A DNA stretch of 64,000 bases from Bacillus sp. 2205SS5-2 (GCF_037024155.1 NZ_JAYKTS010000017.1:28337-92336); one strand, 5' to 3'. Positions 37,779 through 48,067 are shown, counted from the stretch's first letter. Program-made: numbers and translations. Notes: generated by a model not told the origin, from the sequence alone.

Positions 37779-38207
37779 ATGTATCACCCCCTAAATTTTA
37801 CAGCAATATAAGATGTATTTAATCTATCATTTAGGTCAGATAATTACAAATTTAGGTGCCCCATCAGGATTTTTTCTCAATTACTTATACAAAATGAAGA
37901 ATTTGTAAAAAAGATTTTTATTAGTCGTTGTGATTCTTTGCTTTATCACTTACATTTTATTTCTTATTGAGGTGTATATTGAATAGATATGCATTTCTTT
38001 TTCAAGAATACGACTGCGCACAATTATCGCATAAGAATAAGATCCTGCTAATATATTGCAGGATCTCTGGGGAAAATCATACTCTATTATTCTATGGACA
38101 TTTAAAAACACTTTAACAGATATTAAACTACTCATTGATCATTTACATCCTATTGATCTAAACACTGTTTATTATCACACAAAAGCCATTGATAAGGAAA
38201 CGTTTGT

Positions 38208-39053
38208 TTACTCCACTCGTGTTGTTAAAAATTGCATCGCTTCTTGAAGGTTGGACTTAATATGTAATGATCCAAAATTAATTCCAATCGAAATAACAGT
38301 GTGAGCTACTACTGGACGAATGCCCGTGATAACGGTATCCACCCCTAGTAATTTTAACGCTGAAATAATTTTAAACAGTTGATCAGCCACCATGGTATCC
38401 ACTTCTACTACTCCGGATAAGTCAAGGATGAGCCAATTTAGATTAAGTTTTGAAGCTGAATTTAACGTCTCCTCCATCATCTTGACCGCTCTGTCTGAAT
38501 CTAATTTACCGATAACTGGAATAATCGCAATCCCTTTTGCAACGGGTACGATTGGGAGTGAAACTTCAAATAGAGCACTTTTGGCCAGCTCTAATGTTTG
38601 TTGATAGTGATGAATAAAACTTAAACTAAACGAATATACAGCAAAATCGAGCAAGGGATTAATTAGTTCAATCGTATCAAAAATCGTTTCAACCGTCATT
38701 TTTCTTACTTTCATAGCTTCTTTTAATGCGTCCCAAATATATTTACGGTAAAAACGAGTATCTTTTAGAGCTTCATTTAAAGGCGTTCCTGCCTCAAAAA
38801 AGAGCTTACCGTTGGTTTCCCCCCAATTTGAGATAATCTTATTTGCTTGTTCTTCATTTTCCTGATCTCTAAGAATTTCTCCAAACATCCCAATAAATTG
38901 AGCGCGTATATTAATCACTTCATCTTCCACATGACGAAGTTGGGCAAGTTGTTCTTTTGATAGAAAAACAATTCTACTTTCATGCACTTTTCTAGCAATC
39001 TCAAATTTCGTTTGAATAATATGTTCACCTAAATATGTCAATTCTTGCTTCAT
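38208..39053 (-). CDS. RsbR-like STAS domain co-antagonist
   Basis: 281 residues. The N-terminal two thirds are helical, as in RsbR sensor domains. The C-terminal STAS domain (about 165-275) has LDLSGVVEVDTMVADQLFKI and TGIRPVVAHTVISIGI, keeping the two Thr that the RsbT kinase phosphorylates in Bacillus RsbR proteins. A stressosome component upstream of sigma-B is the likely role. GGAGGAAGA precedes ATG 39053 (TTG 39056 possible). No rsbS, rsbT or sigB gene is nearby, so it is an orphan paralogue. Confidence 0.87.
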   Translation of the reverse strand: MKQELTYLGEHIIQTKFEIARKVHESRIVFLSKEQLAQLRHVEDEVINIRAQFIGMFGEILRDQENEEQANKIISNWGETNGKLFFEAGTPLNEALKDTRFYRKYIWDALKEAMKVRKMTVETIFDTIELINPLLDFAVYSFSLSFIHHYQQTLELAKSALFEVSLPIVPVAKGIAIIPVIGKLDSDRAVKMMEETLNSASKLNLNWLILDLSGVVEVDTMVADQLFKIISALKLLGVDTVITGIRPVVAHTVISIGINFGSLHIKSNLQEAMQFLTTRVE

Positions 39054-39187
39054 CAATCTTCCTCCAGGTCGAAGTCTATTTTAACTATTATAGCATAACA
39101 AGCGGTTTTCGTCTGTTATGCTTAACCTTAGAGACAAGGATGATAACCATGTTTTTCTAATCCTAATGGCTTGCAATAATATCCCTT

Positions 39188-40105
39188 CTATCTATTCATA
39201 GGTAATGTAATTTGGCTAGACGTTAATCCACATTCATCCATCTCTAGCGCTTGTATCTTATAGTTTGAAAATGCTTTTCGTAATGATATCTTTACCCTTT
39301 CTCGATCTTCTTTTCTAACAAAACATGCTAGTGTTGGCCCAGCCCCACTTATCGCAACCCCAAATGCACCATTTTGTTTGGCGATTTGGTTCACAGACTC
39401 GTAATGTGGTAGCAGCGGCTTGCGGTATGGATGATGAAAGAGATCATTCTCCATCAATTTTCCTACGATGGAAAATTCACCTTTCATTAAAGCCACAAGC
39501 ATGACATTGCTTATGGAGGAAGCTTGAACGGCTTTTTCAAAGGGCATCATGGCAGGAAGCAGTGATCGAGCTGTTTCCGTTTTAAGTTCTTGCAAAGGAG
39601 TTATCGTAACAACTTCAAAGAATGGAAGCGTAAGTGGAATCACCTCTATCGCTTGATCCACAATACAACTTACTACACATCCGCCAAAAAGTGAGGCTCC
39701 GACGTTGTCAGGATGCCCCTCAAATTCAGCTGCCATTTTAAGTTTTTGTTGATGACTTAATTGTAAATCTCCGCAAAGATGAGCAAGTTCAATTCCAGCT
39801 AGCACTGCGGCTCCACTTGAACCGAGTCCACTTGCAACCGGAATATCACTTTGAATATCTATTCGACAAGGAGGTAATTCCGTTTGAAATTTTGCCGCTG
39901 TTTTAATCGCTGTCTCGACAATAAAATGTGATTCATCGTCAGGAAAACAAGTAAGTTCATGTGAAAGTGCATTCACTTCCCATTTATGATGAGGGAAGAT
40001 TTTTAAGTTTAAGTACAGACGGAGAGCGAGACCAATCGAATCAAACCCAGGACCTAAATTCGCTGTGCTCGCTGGAACTGTGATTTCCCAAGCTGAATTT
40101 TTCAT
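39188..40105 (-). CDS. thrB: Homoserine kinase
   Basis: 305 residues of the GHMP kinase family. It opens [20 protein letters not shown], has the ATP-binding [20 protein letters not shown] and the C-terminal [16 protein letters not shown]. Phosphorylates homoserine with ATP, the step before threonine synthase. Its ATG overlaps the stop of thrC by 4 bases (ATGA), so translation is coupled. Last gene of hom-thrC-thrB. Confidence 0.95.
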   Translation of the reverse strand: MKNSAWEITVPASTANLGPGFDSIGLALRLYLNLKIFPHHKWEVNALSHELTCFPDDESHFIVETAIKTAAKFQTELPPCRIDIQSDIPVASGLGSSGAAVLAGIELAHLCGDLQLSHQQKLKMAAEFEGHPDNVGASLFGGCVVSCIVDQAIEVIPLTLPFFEVVTITPLQELKTETARSLLPAMMPFEKAVQASSISNVMLVALMKGEFSIVGKLMENDLFHHPYRKPLLPHYESVNQIAKQNGAFGVAISGAGPTLACFVRKEDRERVKISLRKAFSNYKIQALEMDECGLTSSQITLPMNR

Positions 40106-41166
40106 ACCGAAATCCTCTCTTTAATAAATTGAGCCACTTTTACTACGTCATTTGGAAGGTCGATAGGTTCTATTACACTAGACTGAAGGGCCGTTTCAGG
40201 GTCTTTCAATCCATTTCCCGTAAGTACCATCACAACAGTTTGATCCTTCTTTACTCTACCTTGCTCATGTGCTTTCAATATGCCTGCAAGTGAAGCACAA
40301 GAAGCTGGTTCGGCAAAAATCCCTTCTTCTCTAGCTAAAAACTGATAAGCATGAATGATTTCAGCATCACTCACTTCTGCAATGGATCCACCTGAACCTG
40401 CCGCAGCTTCTATCGCTTGATTCCAACTCGCAGGGTTTCCAATGCGAATAGCGGTCGCAATCGTTTCAGGATGCGGAAAAATTCGATTATGCACAATTGG
40501 TGCTGCACCTTGTGCTTGAAAGCCGTACATAATTGGCAATCCGGTTTCTTTGGATTTATGGTATTCACGAAACCCCCTCCAATAGGCCGAAATATTCCCG
40601 GCATTCCCTACAGGTAATGCAATCACATCCGGTGCGTATCCAAGTGCATCACATATTTCAAATGCGCCTGTTTTTTGTCCCTCAAGACGGTATGGGTTCA
40701 ATGAATTCACCATCGTTACAGGCTCTGTCTCACTTAACTTCTTCACAATTCGCAACGCGTCGTCAAAATTCCCATCAATTGCAACGATTTCCGCTCCGTA
40801 CATCACCGCTTGAGCCAATTTCCCTTGAGCGATTTTCCCCTGAGGAATGACCACAATACATTTCATCCCTGCACGTGCAGCATACGCTGCGGCTGAGGCA
40901 GATGTGTTGCCCGTCGATGCACAAATAACTGTTGTGCTTCCTGCTTCTTTCGCTTTAGCTACCGCTAAGACCATCCCACGATCCTTAAAGGATCCCGTGG
41001 GATTAGCTCCTTCGACTTTTACATATAAGTTAAGCTCCAAGGTCAAGGATAGACTTTCTAGTTTAATTAGAGGCGTGTTCCCCTCTTGCAAAGATAAACT
41101 GGGTGTTAGGTCCGTGACGGGTAATAAACACTCATATTCCTTCAGTAACCCTTGCCAGTTCCTCAC
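40102..41166 (-). CDS. thrC: Threonine synthase
   Basis: 354 residues, fold type II PLP enzyme. The PLP Lys lies in [15 protein letters not shown], followed by [19 protein letters not shown] and the phosphate-binding [15 protein letters not shown]. Converts O-phosphohomoserine to threonine. It is the short bacterial type. GTG start at 41166 overlaps the hom stop and follows GAAGGAAA. Middle gene of the operon. Confidence 0.96.
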   Translation of the reverse strand: MRNWQGLLKEYECLLPVTDLTPSLSLQEGNTPLIKLESLSLTLELNLYVKVEGANPTGSFKDRGMVLAVAKAKEAGSTTVICASTGNTSASAAAYAARAGMKCIVVIPQGKIAQGKLAQAVMYGAEIVAIDGNFDDALRIVKKLSETEPVTMVNSLNPYRLEGQKTGAFEICDALGYAPDVIALPVGNAGNISAYWRGFREYHKSKETGLPIMYGFQAQGAAPIVHNRIFPHPETIATAIRIGNPASWNQAIEAAAGSGGSIAEVSDAEIIHAYQFLAREEGIFAEPASCASLAGILKAHEQGRVKKDQTVVMVLTGNGLKDPETALQSSVIEPIDLPNDVVKVAQFIKERISV

Positions 41167-42458
41167 TTGAGGTTTCCTTCTTCCACACGATAGGTGCTAT
41201 CCACTTTTAGCACTGCTGCAACTTCTTTCAGCTCCTCCATGATTCGGTCAAACGCCTCGAGTGACGCATGGTGAGTGACAAGAACAATCTCCGCTTTTCC
41301 GTCAGCCAATGGGTGTTGGAGCACTTTTTCTAAACTAACACCAAACTTTGCAAAAATCGTTGTTACTTGTGCCATCACTCCCACTTCATCTTGAATTGAA
41401 AACCGAATGAAGAATTTTGAAACTTTTTCAGCTTTTTTCTTTAATTGCTTCCGGTATTGAGGCATGACAGCGCTTTTCCCGTTCACCCCGAGTCGCATAT
41501 TTTTCATAACACCAACGAGATCGGATACAACCGCAGTTGCTGTTGGCATACTACCTGCTCCTGGTCCGTAAAACATCGTTTCGCCGACGGCCTCACCGTA
41601 TACATAAACTGCATTGAACTCATCATTAACCGACGCTAGCGGGTGCGAGTCGGCAATCAGGGTCGGTTGAACACTCACTTCCACTGAATCCCCGTCTCGA
41701 TGGGCGTACCCAATTAACTTCATCGTATAGCCGAATTGTTTTCCGTAAAACAAATCATCATCGGTCACATCAGTGATTCCTTTTACTTCAACATCATCTA
41801 GATCAATTTTCATTGAAAACCCTAAAGTTGACATAATCGCCATTTTCCTTGCAGCATCTAGCCCTTCTACATCGGCTGCCGGGTTCGCCTCGGCATACCC
41901 TAATTGCTGAGCTTCAGAGAGGACGTCCTCAAAGGAACGAGCTTCTTTCGTCATTTTAGTTAAGATAAAATTGGTGGTCCCGTTGACTATTCCCATCATT
42001 TTCGCAATTCGATCCGAGGCTAACCCGTCAACTAAGCTTCTCAAAATTGGAATTCCTCCTGCCACACTTGCTTCATAAAACAAATCACAAGCGTGCTCTG
42101 ACGCAAGTACTAATAGTTCTGGACCATGAACAGCCATCAAATCTTTATTCGCCGTTACGACATGTTTTTTTTGTTGTAGCGCGACGCTCAAGTAATTCTT
42201 GGTCTCTTCTACTCCACCCATCACTTCTACAATAATGTCAATCTCAGGATCGAGTAAAATGTCCTCAGGATTATCGGTTAAGAACCCCTCAGGAACGAAA
42301 ACATCTCTATCCTTGTTTAAATCCTGAACGAGGGCTCTCTTTATTTTCACGGGACATCCTACCTGATGAATAAGCTTATCTTGATGATTTTCAATAACCT
42401 TAACAACTCCACAGCCTACTGTACCTAATCCGAATAATCCGACAGATAATGATTCCAT
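41163..42458 (-). CDS. hom: Homoserine dehydrogenase
   Basis: 431 residues. An N-terminal Rossmann fold ([17 protein letters not shown]), the catalytic and dimerisation part with [11 protein letters not shown] and [20 protein letters not shown], and a C-terminal ACT domain ([20 protein letters not shown]) that usually gives feedback inhibition by threonine. Reduces aspartate semialdehyde to homoserine. ATG 42458 follows AGGAGGTGT; the frame extending to 42569 reads through a MITE end and is not coding. First gene of the threonine operon. A type A element starts 72 bases upstream. Confidence 0.95.
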   Translation of the reverse strand: MESLSVGLFGLGTVGCGVVKVIENHQDKLIHQVGCPVKIKRALVQDLNKDRDVFVPEGFLTDNPEDILLDPEIDIIVEVMGGVEETKNYLSVALQQKKHVVTANKDLMAVHGPELLVLASEHACDLFYEASVAGGIPILRSLVDGLASDRIAKMMGIVNGTTNFILTKMTKEARSFEDVLSEAQQLGYAEANPAADVEGLDAARKMAIMSTLGFSMKIDLDDVEVKGITDVTDDDLFYGKQFGYTMKLIGYAHRDGDSVEVSVQPTLIADSHPLASVNDEFNAVYVYGEAVGETMFYGPGAGSMPTATAVVSDLVGVMKNMRLGVNGKSAVMPQYRKQLKKKAEKVSKFFIRFSIQDEVGVMAQVTTIFAKFGVSLEKVLQHPLADGKAEIVLVTHHASLEAFDRIMEELKEVAAVLKVDSTYRVEEGNLK

Positions 42459-42529
42459 GACGCCACACCTCCTCTTGTATTTTAGGTAAAAGCTTTGAAA
42501 AACGATTCTACTATCGTGTTTTTTGAAAA

Positions 42530-42690
42530 GGCTGTTTTCAAAAAATTTGTTACTTTTCGTATCAGTCAATAAACTGTAATATCGCTTTGTTTCAGGGCAG
42601 CTTTTCGTCTATTTTTGGTGAGAATCAACTGTAAAATGGAGGATTCCATCAAAATTAGATAAAACAGCAACAATGGATACGAAAAGAGAC
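42530..42690 (-). repeat. Type A MITE upstream of hom
   Basis: Reverse orientation: GGCTGTTTTCAAAAAATTTG to GGATACGAAAAGAGAC. Near-full-length type A without a hairpin unit. Flanks TTTGAAAA / TATAAAAA agree at six of eight positions. It sits where the hom promoter would be expected. Confidence 0.85.
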
Positions 42691-42887
42691 TATAAAAATA
42701 AAGAGGATTATCTTATTTTCTTTCTTCCTAATCGAAACGTGAAGAGGTTTGACCATTTTATGAGGACAATATTACGCTCCTTAAGAGCATAGGTCAAGAT
42801 TATATTTTGACTACTCTGAAAATTGTTTTTTGTTGTATCCGCTTACACCTAGACGGGGTATGATTTAATCCCCCATTGATTTTTTAA

Positions 42888-43040
42888 GGCTCTTTTCGTA
42901 TACATTGAGGCGACTTCATCTGATTTTTGATTAAATCGCCCATTTCACTGTTTACTTCCATCAAAAACAGACGAAATGATGCCCGAAACAAAGCTATATC
43001 AACGATTATAGGCTGGTTCGAAGGGAAACAAACTTTAGTC
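42888..43040 (+). repeat. Type A MITE, right end lost
   Basis: GGCTCTTTTCGTATACATTG through GACGAAATGATGCCCGAAAC to GGAAACAAACTTTAGTCG, where the terminal GCGAAAACAGCC is missing. A short reverse end fragment (CTCTTTTGCAAAAATTGTTA) follows at 43066-43095. Confidence 0.8.
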
Positions 43041-43103
43041 GATATTCTACGTCTTCAACCTAAAGTCTCTTTTGCAAAAATTGTTACTTTCATATTAGTA
43101 CAA

Positions 43104-43285
43104 GGCTGTTTTCGCAAAGATTGTGGCTTTTCGAATATGAAGGAATCCCTTGACTTGTATGACTTCGTGCTCTTTTCCTAATGAAAAATTCTTCATTTCT
43201 AGATAAAAAGGAAGAAATCAATCGAAAAAACCCTACTGCTTGTTTTTTCTTTGTGTCAAGAGCAACAATATATACGAAACGAGCC
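43104..43285 (+). repeat. Type B MITE, copy 2, with 8-bp target duplication
   Basis: 182 bp, almost identical to the copy at 25171. It is flanked by perfect direct repeats TAGTACAA (43096-43103 and 43286-43293). The near identity of two copies 18 kb apart suggests recent movement. Confidence 0.9.
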
Positions 43286-43418
43286 TAGTACAAAAACCTC
43301 AAGAAGGATAATCTCTAGAGACCTTTTGTATCCTCTACAAAGCCGACGATTGAAAAGATGAGGTTGTGCATTTATTTTAGTAGTTGCTGCCACAATGGAC
43401 ACGAATAAAGCCTAATTC

Positions 43419-43458
43419 AAAAGGGCATCCACAAGTGGATGCCCTTTTGATTTTTTGT
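43419..43458. terminator. Bidirectional terminator
   Basis: AAAAGGGCATCC and GGATGCCCTTTT pair around ACAAGT, with T-rich sequence on the plus side. No gene ends close by on the plus strand. On the minus strand it follows the 43703 gene after the type C element. Confidence 0.7.
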
Positions 43459-43541
43459 CGGATGGAGAGATTAATTTTTTAATTTATTTTCCCTACTCAT
43501 TGAAAAACATCATCTGAATTGGGTCTAGACTCTTTTTGTAA

Positions 43542-43703
43542 GGCTCTTTTGCATACTTTGTTGCTGTATCATACAAAAAAGGATGGAAATACTCTTTTCT
43601 TTCCTCATTTCGGGTTAAAAATGATGGGATAAGATACCCGAAGTCATTCTTCATCACGAATTGAGGGCTAATTCGAAAAGCCACAATCTTTGCGAACACA
43701 GCC
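43542..43703 (+). repeat. Type C MITE, copy 2
   Basis: GGCTCTTTTGCATACTTTG to CTTTGCGAACACAGCC, with flanks TTTTGTAA / TATTGTAA (7 of 8 identical). Its last base takes part in the stop codon of the membrane gene at 43703-44074. Confidence 0.85.
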
Positions 43704-44074
43704 TATTGTAAAAAAGATGGTTTCACTGAGATCGTGTATAGAATTACAATGGAGGACATAATGATATTACCTAAAAAGGGTTGAATAACTTCCGGTGAAA
43801 TTAATGACAAATTAATCAGACCGAAAATCAACGAGTACAATAGCATCACCCAAAACCCCCAGGATTTGAGGCTGAAATAACCAAATATCATAATAAAGGT
43901 GAAAAGGGCCACTAACACCCTCATTGGTTGTTCTGGAATCGCTGGAACAGCAAATACTTCAGCGATTCCTACCTCAGTGGCAAGAGGCTCGTAAAAAAAT
44001 GCGGTATACAATAAAACAAGCGAGCCAAACACATAGAAGCAACTGATTAGTGACACACCCAATGGTCTTTTCAT
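43703..44074 (-). CDS. Small integral membrane protein truncated by a MITE
   Basis: 123 residues with four hydrophobic helices (LGVSLISCFYVFGSLVLLYTAFF, VLVALFTFIMIFGYFSL, WGFWVMLLYSLIFGLINLSL, IIMSSIVILYTIS). Not recognised. ATG 44074 follows GGAAGGAAGATG; the frame open to 44239 runs through a type B element and is not coding. The TAG stop is formed at the junction with a type C element, so the original C-terminus is unknown. Confidence 0.7.
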   Translation of the reverse strand: MKRPLGVSLISCFYVFGSLVLLYTAFFYEPLATEVGIAEVFAVPAIPEQPMRVLVALFTFIMIFGYFSLKSWGFWVMLLYSLIFGLINLSLISPEVIQPFLGNIIMSSIVILYTISVKPSFLQ

Positions 44075-44131
44075 AACACATCTTCCTTCCAACCAATTTT
44101 CTTCCATCACCATCTCTAGAGTTTTTAAAAA

Positions 44132-44309
44132 GACTATTTTCGCAAGGATTGTTGCTTTTCGAATTGGGATATATCCTTTGACTTGTAAGCCTACGTGCTC
44201 TTTTGCAATGGAGTAAATTTTGCTTTCAAAAAAATGCAAGAAAGAACTCGGAAAATCTTACTCCCTATTTTCCTTTGTGCAAGGAGTAACAAAGTTTACG
44301 AAAATCGCC
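44132..44309 (+). repeat. Type B MITE, diverged copy 3
   Basis: GACTATTTTCGCAAGGATTG...CTTTGACTTGTAAGCCTACG...AACAAAGTTTACGAAAATCGCC. It has the same layout as the copies at 25171 and 43104 but is older by sequence drift. Bases 44310-44494 hold no gene. Confidence 0.78.
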
Positions 44310-44494
44310 TAATAAAGATTGTCTTAAGTGCCACTTATTTCAATCTTGAAAGAGAGTCCATGATCTACAATTAATCTATACGATCACAGGTCCAAATAGA
44401 TTCAATTCGATGGGAAAACGTATCTGAAAGTTTATTGCATCACATTCCCCTCACCCTGTAGCAATGGGTTCAAGTTAGCAATAATCAACTACCT

Positions 44495-45385
44495 TCAAGC
44501 ATGTACAATCTCGTTAAGTGCTTCTTCGATCGTATTGTAGGTGAACGTAAACCCTTTAGCTAGAAGCTTTTCTGGTACCACCCATCGACTTTTTAGAATC
44601 AATTCCGTTTCGGTTCCGATAAATCGTGCCCCAAATTCCAGCATCCATTTTGGAGAAGGCAAACCGTAGGGTCGTTTCATTGCATTTCGAAGCTCCTTCA
44701 TGAGTTCTGCATTGGTAATTGGTGAAGGTGCTGAGCAATTAATGATGCCATTTACTTCTTTTCGATTACTGAGAAAAAGAACAATGGAAAATAAATCCTC
44801 GATATGAATCCAGCTGAATTTTTGATTTCCAGGGCCTTGAACTCCACCAAGACCAAATTTCACCATATGGGTGTATGGAACCATAACTCCTCCAGTTGAT
44901 CCTAAAACGATGGAAATTCTCAATGCTACTTGTCTTGTATTCGGAAGAGAGAAGGAGAAAAATGACTCTTCCCACTGTCTTGCTACATCGACGGAAAATC
45001 CCTCACCAAGTTCTCCTGTCTCTTCGGTCATCGGTCGGTCCTCAGCATGACGATAAATCGTCGCAGAACTAGAATTCAGCCAAAGTTGGGGTGGTGTTTC
45101 ACATTGCTGAATAGCCTTTCCAAGAAGCTCAGTCGTCTCGATTCTTGAATTTAAAATCTTTGCTTTATTTTTTTCATTATAACGACAATTCACTGATTTA
45201 CCGGCAAGATTTAGAAGTAACTCCGCGTTTTCAAGCGCTCGGGCAACACCTGAAAAATCCTCCCAAATCACGTGTGGCGGCTGCCTTGAAATAATTATTA
45301 CTTCGTACCCAAGCTTTTCAAACTGTTTTTGAAAATATTGACCGATAAATCCTGTTCCACCGGCAAGAACAACTTTTTTTCTCAT
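44495..45385 (-). CDS. TIGR01777 family NAD(P)-dependent epimerase
   Basis: 296 residues. Rossmann start VVLAGGTGFIGQYFQKQFEK, then LLLNLAGKSVNCRYNEKNKA, LWLNSSSATIYRHAEDRPMT and LRISIVLGSTGGVMVPYTHMVKFGLGG, with a C-terminal DUF1731 segment (EFGARFIGTETELILKSRWVVPEKL). This is the TIGR01777/YfhF family of atypical SDR proteins; the substrate is not known. AGAGAGGATG precedes ATG 45385. Single gene flanked by type B and type A elements. Confidence 0.92.
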   Translation of the reverse strand: MRKKVVLAGGTGFIGQYFQKQFEKLGYEVIIISRQPPHVIWEDFSGVARALENAELLLNLAGKSVNCRYNEKNKAKILNSRIETTELLGKAIQQCETPPQLWLNSSSATIYRHAEDRPMTEETGELGEGFSVDVARQWEESFFSFSLPNTRQVALRISIVLGSTGGVMVPYTHMVKFGLGGVQGPGNQKFSWIHIEDLFSIVLFLSNRKEVNGIINCSAPSPITNAELMKELRNAMKRPYGLPSPKWMLEFGARFIGTETELILKSRWVVPEKLLAKGFTFTYNTIEEALNEIVHA

Positions 45386-45463
45386 ACATACTCATCCTCT
45401 CTTTAATTGCTTACTGCATATCCATAAAAAATGCTCAGAATATGGAGGAGATACTTTTTTAAA

Positions 45464-45623
45464 GGCTATTTTCGTATACATTGTGGTTATTTCATCTGAT
45501 TTTTGACTAAATGATCCATCCCACTGTTCATTTTCATCAAAAATAGACGAAAAGATGCCCGAAACTAAGCTATATCATAGATTGTAACCTGATTCGAAAA
45601 GCAACAAATTTTGCGAAAAAACC
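45464..45623 (+). repeat. Type A MITE
   Basis: GGCTATTTTCGTATACATTG to CAAATTTTGCGAAAAAACC. Full length without a hairpin unit. Flanks TTTTTAAA / TTGTTAAT agree at six of eight positions. Confidence 0.83.
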
Positions 45624-45771
45624 TTGTTAATAAAGCTTTTTTCGATTGCATTATCATCTTTAAATTAATGGTCAATGAACCTATACTTTAACAATGACTT
45701 CAATGATAGTAAACACGAAAAGATACCTTACAAAATATACGTCATCTTTACTAGCTGCAGAAACGGTTGTC

Positions 45772-47379
45772 TTATACGTAACTACTGTCAGTATGAACGG
45801 ACATTTCTTGTTTAATTAACGTAATCGCATGTAACACATCTCGCTCATTATGAACCCCCATTAGAGCGATTTGCACCCAGTTCCTTACTAATAGATAGTC
45901 ACTTTCATAGCTTATGAGAATCCCTTTGTCTCTACATCTGTCGCCAAACCTCTTGCTAGAAAGTCTCGTTGGAAGAGCAATGGTTACTATTCCGGGAGAA
46001 TAAAACTCCTTACAGAGAACGTTAAAACCGCTGGAAGACAGTTCTTTTCTCACTTTCTCTGCCAAAGCTTTATCTCTTGGATAATCCACGAACTTCAATG
46101 CTTCGATTAACGCCTTCACATGGTTAGAAGAATGGGTAAACGGAATGCTTTGATTCTCATTATACATGCCTAAATCTAAGTACCTTGGTATATTTCCCTT
46201 GGCCTCAATATTATCTCTATGAAACACGATCGCAAGTCCAGGAAAGGATCCAAGTCCCTTTCCACTTACAGTCGTAGCCAAATATACCTTTTGAAAGTTT
46301 ACTGGTACCACTCCAACTGAGCTACATGCATCAACACATACTTCAACCTCATGTTTTTGACCAATCGTTAGTAAACCATCCAAGTCAATTAAATAGCCTG
46401 TAGAGGTTTCACAATGAACGGTCCAAATCCATTTAATCTGGGAATTTCTTTGTAGCAGACGATCGACTTCATCAAGAGAAATACTCTGCTCCCACTCTTT
46501 TTCTATAGTTTGAAAGTTTAAGTCCATTCTGAGCGCATGATCAATTAACCGATACCCAAATTCCCCGTTTGCCAAGATAAGACCTTCTCCTCTAATATCT
46601 TTCAGTTGCGCTGCGACTACGTCATTGGAGAACGTGCCTGTTCCAACCATCACTTGAGCATGGTTTGCATTTGTTAATTCACATAATCCATCCTGTAATT
46701 CCTTCATCTCCTGAATAAAACTGCCATTTCGATGAGAAAGGGGGCTCGAGCTAAAAGCTTCTTTTACTGTTGAATGAACAGAAACAGGTCCCGGTAAAAA
46801 GGTTTGTACAAATGCTGATTTACGCTCTTTTTCCATCAAGCGTTGATAGGCTTTTGTCGATTGTTCAAAGTTTTCACGCGTCAAATACATCGGCTGAAAT
46901 TTTGCTTTTTCAGTTCCAACCATAGGACCAAAGGGGCTAAACCCCATTCTTTTATAGAGCTTCAACTGACCGACTGTGCCAGAAATAAGGGCAATAGTAT
47001 ATTTCTTTTCTAAACAATAGCTTACTAATCGCTTCGATAATTGATAAAATACCCTGGTACTTCTATCTTTTTCTTTTACCGATAGTAATCGAATTTCGCA
47101 AGGAACGGCATCCTCAGGCAAAAATGTATCTAGATTGCTAAGTTTTTGATCAAGTGAAAACGGGCGATTTGATCGAATCGCAATCATTCCGACCACTTCA
47201 TTTTCTCTTTTCGCAATAATATATGTATTTTCATCATGGAATTTATCGACTAATTTATGGACTGAATTGGTTTCATGTTGCTTAATTTCTTCAACGAATG
47301 TTTTGTAATTTAATTGATAGATTTGGTCAAATTCACTCGGTTCTGTTGCCATTTTACAAATAAGTTCAGGTTTATTCAT
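45772..47379 (-). CDS. Fusion of a GNAT N-acyltransferase-like domain and a class V aminotransferase
   Basis: 535 residues. Residues 1-185 look like the FeeM/OlsB-type branch of the GNAT fold (QIYQLNYKTFVEEIKQHETN, VGMIAIRSNRPFSL, CEIRLLSVKEKDRST, LKLYKRMGFSPFGPMV). From about 190 to 520 there is a fold type I PLP aminotransferase of the AGXT/AEPT class: FLPGPVSVHSTVKEAF, VMVGTGTFSNDVVAAQL, VCVDACSSVGVVPV and the PLP Lys in TTVSGKGLGSFPGLAIVF. The predicted chemistry is making an amino compound and acylating it. GGAGGCTGCACA precedes ATG 47379. It lies 33 bases after plsY in the same operon. Confidence 0.82.
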   Translation of the reverse strand: MNKPELICKMATEPSEFDQIYQLNYKTFVEEIKQHETNSVHKLVDKFHDENTYIIAKRENEVVGMIAIRSNRPFSLDQKLSNLDTFLPEDAVPCEIRLLSVKEKDRSTRVFYQLSKRLVSYCLEKKYTIALISGTVGQLKLYKRMGFSPFGPMVGTEKAKFQPMYLTRENFEQSTKAYQRLMEKERKSAFVQTFLPGPVSVHSTVKEAFSSSPLSHRNGSFIQEMKELQDGLCELTNANHAQVMVGTGTFSNDVVAAQLKDIRGEGLILANGEFGYRLIDHALRMDLNFQTIEKEWEQSISLDEVDRLLQRNSQIKWIWTVHCETSTGYLIDLDGLLTIGQKHEVEVCVDACSSVGVVPVNFQKVYLATTVSGKGLGSFPGLAIVFHRDNIEAKGNIPRYLDLGMYNENQSIPFTHSSNHVKALIEALKFVDYPRDKALAEKVRKELSSSGFNVLCKEFYSPGIVTIALPTRLSSKRFGDRCRDKGILISYESDYLLVRNWVQIALMGVHNERDVLHAITLIKQEMSVHTDSSYV

Positions 47380-47412
47380 TGTGCAGCCTCCAATGCTTGT
47401 TCCAGGTAAAAT

Positions 47413-47970
47413 TCATTTCTTTTTATGTGCAAAGATTACGACGACAAACAAGGTCAGTAAGCCTAGAGGTGTGATAACAGATTCCTCTAATAAAAACGCA
47501 GCGACCGGGATCGATCCCATTGAAATAAAGCCAGACAACGTGTATCGCCGAAATAGAAAATACGAAAAACACATCGTAACGGCAGAGATTGGTATGCTAA
47601 TTGGGGTCAAGAATAAAGCTGCGGCAAAATACACGACGACCCCCTTCCCACCTCGAAATTGTAACTGCACCGGATAAAGATGGCCAAGTAGTACAAAAAA
47701 CGAACTTAAAACTAAATAGCTCTCATGGGTATCTGCCCAAAAATAGACGATTGTTAAGGCCACCAACACTTTACAAACATCAATCACTAGAGTCAGAAGA
47801 AACCCTTTCTTCCCAAGTACCCTCCCAGCGTTTGTTGCCCCAACATTCCCACTTTCAATATTGCGGATATCTTCTCCTAAAAAATATTTGACGATATAAA
47901 AAGCTCCCATTAGACTACCTAGACCGTATGAAATTAGTATAATGGGAAGGATTTTCGTCAGAATTTCCAA
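47413..47970 (-). CDS. plsY: PlsY-type glycerol-3-phosphate acyltransferase
   Basis: 185 residues with about five membrane helices. It has the three PlsY motifs: YGLGSLMGAFYIVKYF, NIESGNVGATNAGRVLGKK and QLQFRGGKGVVVYFAAAL. PlsY transfers acyl groups from acyl phosphate to glycerol-3-phosphate at the membrane. TTG 47970 is preferred because GGGGTGG lies 6 bases upstream; TTG 47985 lacks a site. As first gene of an operon with a GNAT-aminotransferase fusion it is probably a specialised paralogue rather than the housekeeping enzyme. Confidence 0.88.
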   Translation of the reverse strand: MEILTKILPIILISYGLGSLMGAFYIVKYFLGEDIRNIESGNVGATNAGRVLGKKGFLLTLVIDVCKVLVALTIVYFWADTHESYLVLSSFFVLLGHLYPVQLQFRGGKGVVVYFAAALFLTPISIPISAVTMCFSYFLFRRYTLSGFISMGSIPVAAFLLEESVITPLGLLTLFVVVIFAHKKK

Positions 47971-48067
47971 TATGAACCACCCCAAACATTATTGTTGATC
48001 CTTAGCAGAAATCACTTTTAATACTTGTCTAAATTCACCCATTCCCTTTTTTTCTTTCTTTTATTTA

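Noticed and set aside
42459..42569. 37-codon N-terminal extension of homoserine dehydrogenase
   Set aside because: It reads into the end of a type A element, and a strong ribosome site precedes ATG 42458.
44075..44239. N-terminal extension of the small membrane gene at 43703
   Set aside because: It is the translation of a type B element; a good start with a ribosome site lies at 44074.
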